A DNA stretch of 64,000 bases. Source: Anniella stebbinsi (taxonomy: Eukaryota; Chordata; Lepidosauria; Squamata; Anniellidae). The position numbers were made by a program, and so were the translations under genes. How positions within the stretch are numbered: the stretch's first letter is position 1; each line of letters opens with the position of its first letter. The notes under the pieces were generated by a model, which saw only the letters and a program-made list of their open reading frames with translations, did not search any database and was not told the origin of the DNA. The stretch spans positions 11,564,001-11,628,000 of the forward strand of contig JARDYH010000005.1 in assembly GCA_029215795.1 (NCBI GenBank), in the 5' to 3' direction. Of the stretch, positions 58,412 to 64,000 are shown in pieces.

Positions 58412-61341
58412 CCTCTCCGCTGCCAAATTAGGCTGCTCTAATGAAGAAAGCTTGTAGGGTAGGTGGGGGAGACCATGCATGAGTCTGTGGCTGCCTCTAC
58501 AAGAGGCATTTAAAGCTCTTCCAAGGCGCATTAAAAAATTTACCTCTACAAGAACGGAGCACAAATCAGGCGTAGAGGCGCGTTTTCTCTCCGATTATGC
58601 GCATTATCGAATGCGCGTTAAATAGCGAGTCTTATTTTGCTCCGGCCGTTAAAGCGCCTTTTGACTATGCGAACAAGCGATTCTCCGCATTAACTACTTG
58701 TAAAGCGCATTTGAAACAACCGGTAAGGTCACCAGCTGAGTGCTCAATTACCTCCTGCATACAAGTATTTACGATAAAGCGCTTCAGCGATTATGCGCAT
58801 AATCGGCTAACCAGGAGTCAAACGGAATCCATCTAGAGGAGGTCTGTGTGAACAAACTGTGAGCTCAGTTCTGGCAATTGAAGATAAGTTTTCAGGCTGA
58901 GCATAGGCTTAGAGACACTCTGTCCTTACAGAAGCCTCTCTGAGCAGCCATTTTGCATCTGGCTCTGCTTGGTGAAACTTGACGTTCTAGTAAAACGCAA
59001 AATACATCCATCAAACCTGTAGCCTGCCCACCCCCTCGCCTGCTCTGGCCAACAGCCATTCCCCAGGTGCTCAAGCAGAGGTTCTTTCCCATCACCTGCT
59101 GCTACTGGGTCCTTTCAGATGTGCCGGGAATGGAACCTGCATGCAAAGCCTGAGCCCCACCGCTGACAGAATTATGGGTTTGTCGTGGACTCCCAAGTTC
59201 CAGAGGTGTACGAACCGTCTTTCTCCAGCTCAGACTCACATGGTAAAGTTGGAGATGAAGGCTGAACTGGGCAGGTCCAAGTCAAAGACGGCTTCTTTTG
59301 CCTCGGTGTGCGGGTTGGTCATGGAAGTCCTCACTTGGGTGGAGGCGTAGCGGGACACAATGGCTGAGCGCACCAAGAAGCTAGAAATGATGAGCTCAGG
59401 AGAGAAACCATAAGGATCGTCAAACAGATTGTGGCCTTTCATCCTTGAATAAGGGGTCCATTTGGAAGTGTTCTCTGGCTTGTTTGTAAGGTACATGGAA
59501 GTTTGACCAAAACAAAACGCAACAGAAACACTCCAAGTGGGATATGGCTCTCTGTCCCACACCTGGCTTGTGTGGGGTTCCCTGCCCCACAGAATATGGG
59601 CTGTGGGTGGAATGGGGACCAAGAAAACCCCTGCTATTGGCCTTTCAAGCCACAATAATGCAGTGAAGTTGGATTGATTCATGCAGTTATTAATATCATT
59701 ATTGCTTAGCTATTGATTGCAGGGGCAGTGTTACGGATAGGAAAGTTTGGGCACTTGTCGAGGGTCCACACTGAGGGTGGGGGAATGCATAGTTATGTGA
59801 TGTCACAGATAAGAACCTAAACGGACTCTGCTTTTGTTATGAATTGGAACCTGCTAATTACCCAGGCTACAGCTACTTATACTGCTATCCTACGGTGGCT
59901 GAGAAGCCTGACTGGTCCTTATCCCCAATGCCCAGTTTTTAAATAAATGTTGGGTGCTGGCAGAACAACCTTGCTTTAGGGGTTTCTGCACTCCTCTATC
60001 TACTTATCTGGGAGAAAACCTCCATGAACTAAATGGGACTTACTTATAGGTTTATTGTGGTCAGTTGATACTTGGTTCACTTGTTCTCTTCTGGTATGTC
60101 TGCCTCATGACAACCAGGACTGAGGTCCCCTCTACAAGGATTCACTTTTGCGCCCGGTTAGGCAATTATGCGCATAATCGCTGAAGCACATTTACGCCTA
60201 ATCCCTCTGCACGAGAGGCGGCGAGAGGCGGCGAAGCGCATTAACAGATGACCAAAATGCGCTTTACAAGTAGTTAATGCGCATAAGCGCTTGTTCACAT
60301 AGTCAAAATGCGCTTTAACGGCTGGAGCAAAATAAAACTCGTGATTTAACGCGCATTCGATAATGCGCATAATCGGAGAGATAACGCGCCTCTACGCCCG
60401 ATTTGCGCTCCGTTCTTGTAGAGGTAAATTTTTTAAAGCGCCTTGAAAGAGCTTTAAACCTGTCTTGTAGAGGCAGCCTGAGTTTTAATGGAGAAGAAAA
60501 GTGACTCTACTGGGATAATACTGAATCATGGTAAGGACTAGATGGATGAAGCAAAGGTGATAGACCCAGGTGCTCCAGTTGTTGGGCTGGGAGTTCATGT
60601 TTTAAAAATATTTTGACTATGAACTGAAACGTTCAAAGCCACTCCTGTGTTGTTAACTACGGCACCCTCCATTTTCCATCGATGCTAGGGTGGCCAGGTG
60701 GCCTATTTTTACAGAAGACAGCCCTCTATTTGAATGTCTGTCAGAGGACAGTTCTCTATTTTGAAGGCACCCTCTATTTCACAGACTGTCCAATCCAAGT
60801 CCAGTTTAAAGATAAAGAACCATAAGAAACAGTAAGGAGACCTTGATGTTGTTCATTAAAAGTTAGCACCTGAACTGAAGACTGAGCTGGCACACAGGTC
60901 ATAGTCTTCCCCGCTATGGTGAGGTGTTATTTCTGTTTCAATTATAGTAATCCTGTCTAAATTTGCATCTATACAGTTCAGACTGTGGCTGGGTGGGCGC
61001 ATAGGTGGTGCCATGCTCCCTTCTGTGTAACAGCTCCCTGCAAGCAGAAAACTAACACAGAAAGGGTGGAGTTGGGTTTTCACACTGCTGTGCTAGTTTT
61101 CCTTTTGCAGGCATCCATGTGTTTTGTGTTGTATTGAATTTGAGGGTGCATTCAAAATGGCATCCCATAACTACAGACTAAGCAGTATAATCCATTCTAT
61201 TGCCTCATTCTGCTATCCACATAGGCCTTACATGGATGTGGCTGTGGCAGAAAGAACAGAAGATCACTAATAAATCAATTGATGACAGTCCAATGTGTCA
61301 CCTACCTCTGTTTTGGGGGCTTTCACTTGGCGTGTAGACCT
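38171..61341 (-). CDS. ITIH6: ITIH6 inter-alpha-trypsin inhibitor heavy chain family member, 14 exons, first exon missing
   Basis: The 14 exons listed below join in frame to 3,654 nt, 1,217 visible residues plus TGA. Heavy chains of this family are secreted, and some are linked to hyaluronan. Visible: a VIT domain with SRYASTQV and HVAEVKEKHQAKK; a VWA domain with the MIDAS motif DISGS and FLTDGEP; about 300 residues rich in Ala, Thr and Pro; then DGDPHFVVRLP and the C-terminal domain ending SCWLVKR-like (CWLVKRKDVEGLLG). ITIH6 is favoured over ITIH5 by the long disordered insert, the LNPPAVYSF block and the last exon, all recalled from human ITIH6 (1,313 residues). The upstream exon should carry the signal peptide and must end on a codon boundary. 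It was not found up to 64000. The four CpG-rich M3 MITEs of the window all lie in its introns. Confidence 0.95.
38891..38993 (+). mobile_element. MITE family M5, decayed copy
   Basis: gggcagcttgtggccctcca is recognisable; the right arm is mostly lost. Confidence 0.45.
39680..40022 (+). mobile_element. MITE family M6, long copy
   Basis: cagaacctcaggccaggggg at the left; aagcttctctgcaaggga and a decayed end at the right. Confidence 0.55.
40196..40576 (-). CDS. ITIH6: ITIH6 exon m (C-terminal domain)
   Basis: Encodes GAPLRPGHEERPRTYFDVIT and HPTALQLDHLGFYVVNGEGL, 381 nt. Acceptor tcgccgcctccag, donor gtaagc. Confidence 0.96.
40651..40781 (+). mobile_element. MITE family M5 copy beside ITIH6 exon m
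   Basis: gacttcaactcccatcatcc and its partner tgggaattgcagtccaatg, ending cacaagttgctcacccctg. Confidence 0.6.
41432..41545 (-). CDS. ITIH6: ITIH6 exon l (DPHF motif)
   Basis: Encodes ADGDPHFVVRLPRSLGNMCF and LDGCSGDILRLVKDPD, 114 nt. In ITIH1-3 the chain is cut after the Asp of DPHF and that Asp is esterified to chondroitin sulfate. Acceptor preceded by a C-rich tract ending ttgcag, donor gtaaag. Confidence 0.95.
41646..41696 (-). CDS. ITIH6: ITIH6 exon k (51 nt)
   Basis: Encodes ALGGSVDTGFFTFSSW, matching the human IFTFSSS block just before the DPHF motif. Acceptor ctcttcccag, donor gtaaga. Confidence 0.88.
41884..42226 (+). mobile_element. MITE family M3, copy A
   Basis: Ends CCTCTACAAGA and TCTTGTAGAGG. 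The interior carries repeated gcgcat, tgcgc and gcgcttta motifs. The flanks do not match, so this copy looks old. Confidence 0.7.
42669..42898 (+). mobile_element. Sauria-type SINE, essentially complete
   Basis: gtgcagttagagtattggac (tRNA-like A region), B box gggttctagtcccc, core gactttgggccagtcacaga, cctacctcacagggttgttg, and an A-rich tail gatataaattcaataaaatc. Confidence 0.8.
43072..43101 (-). CDS. ITIH6: ITIH6 micro-exon j (30 nt)
   Basis: Encodes FLEELDSDS between phase-1 junctions. Acceptor ctttcctttgcag, donor gtacat. Could be a cassette exon. Confidence 0.7.
43185..43505 (+). mobile_element. MITE family M6 copy 84 bp from ITIH6 micro-exon j
   Basis: cctgcctggagtcccagcc at the left; aatgtgctcccccagagctt and ctgaaagagctcctg at the right. 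Confidence 0.5.
43640..45115 (+). mobile_element. element family M4, copy 1, interrupted
   Basis: Shares ggtctgtggaggggcggagg, cagcccagtcgcc and gcgacagacggcaaa with the 63 kb copy. A hairpin near the right end (arms 44129-44145 and 45065-45081) is interrupted in its loop by a hAT-like element. Left limit approximate. Confidence 0.6.
44158..45053. mobile_element. hAT-like non-autonomous element (896 bp)
   Basis: Perfect 8-bp duplication ATCTAATC (44150-44157, 45054-45061). Inverted ends AGGGTGACCATA and TATGGTCACCCT. Contains a direct duplication (about 44622-44720 and 44780-44875) sharing catggctaaagccct and ccaagtttcatctctttgtc. Confidence 0.8.
45356..45482. repeat. 127-bp near-palindrome
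   Basis: A perfect 20-bp inverted repeat (45376-45395 and 45444-45463) extends inward for about 19 bp with few mismatches and outward to GAATC/GATTC. The loop is about 20 nt. Confidence 0.8.
46152..46178 (-). CDS. ITIH6: ITIH6 micro-exon i (27 nt)
   Basis: Encodes SLDYEDYS between phase-1 junctions. Acceptor ctcctcctcag, donor gtaatt. Acidic with two tyrosines. Supported by splice sites and phase only. Confidence 0.7.
46768..48573 (-). CDS. ITIH6: ITIH6 exon h (end of VWA plus long disordered region)
   Basis: A single 1,806-nt exon. It starts WTDINAALLAAASVF, continues with RIPLIIFLTDGEPTSGV and LSLENRGVARRIYEDSDATL, and gives the conserved YNFVTPVTSLIVV. About 300 residues of Ala, Thr, Pro and Ser follow, with recurring TKA, TRA and AKT triplets, and the exon ends with LNPPAVYSFVTARG. 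Acceptor ctgctccttag, donor gtaggt. The tail is probably O-glycosylated and unstructured (inference). Confidence 0.96.
48652..48783 (+). mobile_element. MITE family M5, full hairpin copy
   Basis: gcaggggtggtcaacttgtg at the left; gtaggccaaaacatctgggg and a ccacctg end at the right. It starts 79 bp from ITIH6 exon h. Confidence 0.6.
48785..49996. mobile_element. possible solo LTR (about 1.2 kb)
   Basis: Begins TGTCATG and ends CCTGACA, so it has TG...CA-type inverted termini. It contains a stretch with gtaaacttgtgttaagcc and gagtgtctggagtgtc, reminiscent of retroelement LTR ends. No clear target duplication, and no coding part was identified. Confidence 0.35.
50259..50430 (-). CDS. ITIH6: ITIH6 exon g (VWA)
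   Basis: Encodes MHVILSDLHQDDYFNIVTFS and AKDYVSKMEADG, 172 nt. Acceptor ttctgtactgcag, donor gtgagt. Confidence 0.96.
50492..50582 (+). mobile_element. MITE family M5, left half
   Basis: ccctccagatgtgtttgact then acagctcccattatccac. Confidence 0.5.
50697..50830 (+). mobile_element. MITE family M5 copy
   Basis: aacatgtggccctctggatg at the left, gccacatcttgcccaaccct at the right. Confidence 0.55.
51061..51177 (-). CDS. ITIH6: ITIH6 exon f (VWA, MIDAS)
   Basis: Encodes YFVHYFAPRGLPPVQKDVVF then VIDISGSMYGTKMKQ. DISGS is the DxSxS metal-ion site of the VWA fold. 117 nt, phase 0 on both sides. Acceptor cttctctctcag, donor gtggag. Confidence 0.96.
51310..51443 (+). mobile_element. MITE family M5, well-paired copy
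   Basis: Arms agatgttgttggactgcaac and gtagcagtccaacaacatct are nearly perfect inverted repeats. Confidence 0.65.
52818..52847. repeat. (GGA)n repeat
   Basis: About eight GGA/GAG units in ITIH6 intron e-f, inside a low-copy repeat (52720-53040) shared with 35500-35740. Confidence 0.7.
53119..53288 (-). CDS. ITIH6: ITIH6 exon e
   Basis: Encodes PPSTRVEKGTHCAWIVFSP and GIMGDLVVQYDVAMPDVAGD, 170 nt, linking VIT and VWA. Acceptor ccatcacag; the donor gttagg is weak but the phase fits. Confidence 0.93.
53704..53960 (+). mobile_element. low-copy repeat, copy 1
   Basis: gtgtggccaagtgtcctg and aggacagtcctctatttg, through to ctatggtgaggtgtattt. It matches 60688-60950. Confidence 0.55.
54258..54505 (-). 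CDS. ITIH6: ITIH6 exon d (VIT domain)
   Basis: Encodes DRETEKFRVSTSVEAG, TYEELLQRHLGKYQH and SERTGIDYVHVLPLRTSRL, 248 nt. Acceptor cgtttcccag, donor gtacgg. Confidence 0.95.
54561..54675 (+). mobile_element. MITE family M5 copy near ITIH6 exon d
   Basis: gatgtgttggactacaactt and gggagtttcagtccaacac pair as a hairpin; 56 bp from the exon. Confidence 0.55.
55525..55895 (+). mobile_element. MITE family M6 copy
   Basis: agggggcagaatcttagaac at the left, gcttctccaaaattaaatat and a decayed end at the right. Confidence 0.5.
56090..56200 (-). CDS. ITIH6: ITIH6 exon c (VIT domain)
   Basis: Encodes VNEKIHVAEVKEKHQAKKMY and RQGKTAAHVG, 111 nt. Acceptor ctgcgtattag, donor gtaagt. A CpG-rich M3 MITE begins about 70 bp upstream of this exon in the gene's direction. 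Confidence 0.95.
56269..56610 (+). mobile_element. MITE family M3, copy B
   Basis: Flanks CCATGGC and CCATGAG agree at 5 of 7 positions. Ends CCTCTACAAGAATTCGG and TCTTGTAGAGGCACC. Confidence 0.7.
57230..57430 (+). mobile_element. LINE 3' tail fragment
   Basis: ctgtataccacccagagaac followed by an A-rich tail; a decayed version of the L2-like tail. Confidence 0.45.
58195..58265 (-). mobile_element. LINE 3' tail fragment
   Basis: ttctataccgcccaatagca and gaagctctctgggcggttta are the tail in reverse. Confidence 0.5.
58378..58409. repeat. (GA)n microsatellite
   Basis: About 15 GA units 80 bp left of M3 copy C. Confidence 0.85.
58490..58841 (-). mobile_element. MITE family M3, copy C (inverted)
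   Basis: Perfect 7-bp flanks GTCTGTG (58483-58489, 58842-58848). This fixes the element boundaries at GCTGCCTCTACAAG and CTAGAGGAG. Confidence 0.75.
59240..59394 (-). CDS. ITIH6: ITIH6 exon b (VIT domain)
   Basis: Encodes LIISSFLVRSAIVSRYAST and VFDLDLPSSAFISNFT, the start of the VIT domain. Acceptor tttctctcctgag, donor gtgagt. It ends inside an Ile codon completed by exon c. Confidence 0.94.
60127..60477 (+). mobile_element. MITE family M3, copy D
   Basis: Flanks CTGAGGT and CTGAGTT (6 of 7). Interior includes gcgcataatcg, aatgcgctttacaag and gcgcattcgataatgcgc. Confidence 0.75.
60688..60950 (+). mobile_element. low-copy repeat, copy 2
   Basis: Begins agggtggccaggtggcc, like the AGGGTGACC end of the hAT-like element at 44158, and ends at ctatggtgaggtgttat. 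Confidence 0.55.
61306..61341 (-). CDS. ITIH6: ITIH6 exon a (first exon found)
   Basis: A 36-nt phase-0 exon encoding RSTRQVKAPKTE. Acceptor gttttcttccacag and donor gtaggtg are both strong on the - strand. RQV followed by KT resembles the N-terminal region of ITIH5. It is not the start exon because it has no Met or signal peptide. Confidence 0.75.
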
Positions 61342-63054
61342 CTGTGGAAGAAAACAAAAGCGTGATTTCCTTCAAAATTGTTCTATCTCTGGTCTCTCAT
61401 AAACAAACCCACACCATCTTGCATTTTTTGTAACAATGCTTTCCAACACTTTCTTTATTATCACAGTGTGTAATGCTCTTTATTGCCCCCTCTAGTAGCC
61501 TGAGAGAACGCACCCTTGACTATTTCTTTTCTCTGTATTACAAAAAGGAAAAAGGAAAGCTCTGAAACAAACCTAATTACAAGAAACGACAAGCTGGCAC
61601 ATTTCGCACATGCGGCCGCCACTGAACAGTCTTCAAAAGCATCTCTACTGAGGAGCAATCATCCAAATGTCTTCCAAAGGCACGAACGATTATTGCTAAG
61701 TCCAAATGTGGAAGAAAATATCCCAGCCTTCGAACTTGCCACCAGATGGATGTGATGGAAACGGCTTCCAGCCATTGCTGCATCTTGATGTTCCAAGGAG
61801 AGTCATGGATTCCGAATATGCCCTCATGTCCTACTTGTGGGCTTCCCATGGGGGGCATCTGGTTGGCCAGTTGGGGAACAGGATGCTGGACTAGGTAGGC
61901 CTTTGGCTAGATCCAGCACAGCCCTTTTTATGTTTTTTGTGAGAATTCCCAGACTGCAAGCCTCGGTGACCATGGAAGGCCAGACCAGCAGCAACAACAA
62001 GAGAAGTCTTATTTCCTCCAGATTACAGCCTGCCAAACCACAGGGTCAAGTTTATAGGAATAGGTAGTTTCTTTTAAAGCCTTGGTTGTTCTCACCTTGC
62101 ATAAAACTTGTTTAGAATGAAATTGGGCCACGTTTGGACCACCTGGATTATGCCTGAGGATGTGGAGACTTTTTTTTTTTTTTGCTACAGTAGGCCATCA
62201 TCTGGCTTGGTTGTGGGCCTTTAGTCAGAATGTCTCTGTTGGGGACCTTCAGTCAAAGGCAAGGCCCATAACAATCTGCCAAGGCTTATAGACCCTATGC
62301 AGATGCATGTAAATCCACAACCTACCCATGGACCCACAATGCTTATTTATTCTGTTATTATTCTGTTTTAAATATGTGGTTTTATTATTGTTTTAATCAA
62401 GTTTTCATTAAAATAAATAAATAAGGGGAGATCATTCATGATTTGGCAACAAAGAAGACCAGAAAAATAAAATATTAACGTGAATCGGTCTATTTATTAA
62501 ATGTTTGCAGCCATGTTAGTCCATTAGAATGTTCTTTATAAAATCAAGACATCGACAGGATACTTCTGGGGTTTGCAACGTGGTGGCCACTATACTTCCG
62601 ATAGTGCTCTCTAGGCTCCCTGCCCTTCCTGATTTTGTTTCGTTTTTTAAAAAGATTTTTTAAAAAGATTTTTTAAAACAAAAACCTGGGAGGCTGGCAT
62701 GTTGCAAAGTGAAGTGATGGTCTCTAGCGCCATCTTTATTTTCAATAATGGTGGGAAGTTTGCTGACTGATTTGCTTGCGATTGTGCTTTGGGGGGGGTG
62801 CGGTGGGATGGGTGTGTGTGGTGTGTGAGTTTTGCCTGGGGGTAGTGAGTGTGTGTGTTTGTGTACGTATCTCTGTGCATCATTGGTTTGCCTTATGTGA
62901 AATGGGTATTTTATTTTGCTTTGTGAGGGAAAATACGTGATTCGGCATTCGGCATTCCCACCCCACTTCTATTTTGTACCCCGTTTCTTATCCAGTTTGC
63001 TTTTTGGACATGGGTGCTGAAGCAGAAAACTGTGGGTTCAAATGAGTGCCTTTA

Positions 63055-63985
63055 TGTTTTGGAACTTCACGGCGCCTCTATTGCGTTGCGCCAGCGCCGG
63101 CGGCCAACACAACGCACATTTGCGTTCCTCTCAGCCAGCTACACCGGAAGGAATATCAGCGCGCTTTATCTTGCCGCCACGACTCTTGGAAAAGTAAGTT
63201 TATTTTATTATTTATTTTGTAAAATGGGGGAAAGGTCTGTGGAGGGGCGGAGGTGGTGCAGCAAGCTTATGGCTCGCTGGTCCACCCCCTTCCCTGCCCA
63301 GCCCATGGCGACCAATCAGTGGTTGCCACAGACTGGGCAGGCCTCCCAGAAGCTCCGGAGCAACAGCGACAGACGGCAAAAGCCGCCGTTGCATCGCTCA
63401 AACCTAAAAAAGTCAGGCTAAACGCCCAACTTTTTTAGCGCGGGGCTTTGGGGCTTTGCCCCTAGATGGCTTCGCATGGATGGCTGCGTCATCTAATCTA
63501 CGATCAACATCACTACGCTCAACATCAAAGGTCCTCCTCCGGGTGCCTACTCCAAGGGAAGCTCGGAGGACGGCAACAAAGGAGAGGGCCTTCTCTGTGG
63601 TGGCCCCCCCAATTATGAAATGATCTCCCCGATGAGGCCCACCTGGCGCCAACACTGTTATCTTTTCGGCGCCAGGTCAAAACATTTCTTTTCTCCCAGG
63701 CATTTTAACAGCTTAAGTTGAGGTTTTAATTGACTTTGTGGCCAGGCTTAACAGTTTAAAATGTTTTAAATGTCAGCCATTTTATGTTTATGGTTTTAAA
63801 TTTTGCATATTGTCTTTTTAGTGTCCAATCTTTTAATTTTTGTAAACTACCCAGAGAGCTTCGGCTATTAGCTTTGGCTATGGGGCGGTATATACATGCA
63901 ATAAATCATCATCATCATCATCATCATCCAACCGCCGTCCCTGCAAAGCCAACACGATGGAAAGGGACCATCTAGAGGTACCCAA
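63055..63985 (+). mobile_element. element family M4, copy 2, interrupted
   Basis: Left part to about 63498, right part from 63928. gccgccacgactcttgg, ggtctgtggaggggcggagg and cctagatggcttcgcatgga match copy 1. The L2-like tail sits in the same hairpin loop as the insert in copy 1. Confidence 0.6.
63500..63927 (+). mobile_element. L2-like LINE 3' tail
   Basis: aggtcctcctccgggtgcct, caacaaaggagagggccttc and agagcttcggctatt match 8760-9100. Ends in an ATC repeat (63906-63927). Confidence 0.75.
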
Positions 63986-64000
63986 AGACACGCACCACCT

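Larger units (their letters stand above)
61342..64000. other. upstream flank of ITIH6; first exon not identified
   Basis: No start codon followed by a signal-peptide-like segment and a phase-0 donor was found on the - strand. Contents: a decayed repeat tail (about 61850-61930), short AT-rich stretches (62340-62420), and element M4 copy 2 with an L2-like tail. Confidence 0.5.

Noticed and set aside
41884..60477. CRISPR-like spaced repeats from the recurrent CCTCTACAAG motif
   Set aside because: The repeats are ends of 350-bp transposons spaced kilobases apart, in a vertebrate genome.
38171..61341. Assignment to ITIH5 instead of ITIH6
   Set aside because: The N-terminal exon a does resemble ITIH5, but the long Ala/Thr/Pro insert, the LNPPAVYSF block and the terminal exon match ITIH6.
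61824..62036. Signal-peptide-like frame (RLLLLLLLVWPSMV) as ITIH6 exon 1
   Set aside because: There is no ATG before the hydrophobic run, a stop lies just upstream, and no usable donor follows in phase 0. Part of the region is decayed repeat.
62675..62730. MALETITSLCNMPASQ on the - strand as ITIH6 exon 1
   Set aside because: Weakly hydrophobic with no convincing donor (gttttt), and the stretch lies in simple T/A-rich sequence.

Overview
This window is vertebrate nuclear DNA, most likely from a squamate reptile (lizard). It has intron-rich genes with GT/AG splice sites, an essentially complete Sauria-type tRNA-derived SINE (42.7 kb) plus antisense fragments, L2-like and L1-like LINE tails, MIR remnants and many DNA-transposon MITEs. 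Nothing prokaryotic or viral was seen. The species cannot be named from this sequence.

Left half, + strand: PHF8, a histone demethylase with a PHD finger and a JmjC domain. All 21 coding exons could be placed between 78 and 32442. They join in frame to 997 codons plus stop. The N-terminal PHD finger reads H3K4me3, the JmjC domain carries an intact Fe(II) triad, and the C-terminal exons match the PHF8 family. A 3' UTR with an AATAAA signal runs to about 33.99 kb. The promoter and any 5' non-coding exon lie before the window.

Right half, - strand: ITIH6, an inter-alpha-trypsin inhibitor heavy chain paralogue. Fourteen exons between 61341 and 38171 join in frame to 1217 residues: VIT domain, VWA domain with a MIDAS motif, a long Ala/Thr/Pro-rich region, then the C-terminal domain with the DPHF motif. 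Only the first exon (signal peptide) was not found.

The two genes are tail-to-tail, about 4.2 kb apart after the PHF8 polyA signal. They act in different places (nucleus versus extracellular matrix), so no functional link is implied. The gap holds MITE fragments and one promoter-like cluster (36.1-36.4 kb).

PHF8 intron contents: intron 1 an old amniote repeat; intron 2 two copies of fold-back MITE family M1; intron 3 a LINE-tail fragment and a family M6 copy; intron 4 two L2-like fragments and an L1-like 3' end (8.2-10.6 kb); intron 5 an M6 MITE and a MIR; intron 7 a SINE split by a hAT-like element; intron 8 a tRNA-SINE; introns 11-19 SINE, M5 and M6 fragments, family M2 and more M1. Introns 6, 9, 10 and 12 show nothing recognisable.

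ITIH6 intron contents, from low to high coordinates: M5 and M6 MITEs (38.4-41.4 kb); a CpG-rich M3 MITE, a full SINE and an M6 (41.7-43.5 kb); family M4 with a nested hAT-like element, then a 127-bp near-palindrome (43.6-45.5 kb); an LTR-like stretch (48.8-50.0 kb); M5 MITEs (50.5-54.7 kb); three more M3 copies (56.3, 58.5 and 60.1 kb). The 61.3-64.0 kb flank ends in a second M4 copy interrupted by an L2-like tail.

The most interesting non-coding signals are the SINE that abuts the PHF8 exon 8 splice acceptor, the M1 family with CANTG target duplications, the CpG-rich M3 family, the two M4 copies interrupted in the same hairpin loop, and the palindrome near 45.4 kb. No new multi-gene system was found.
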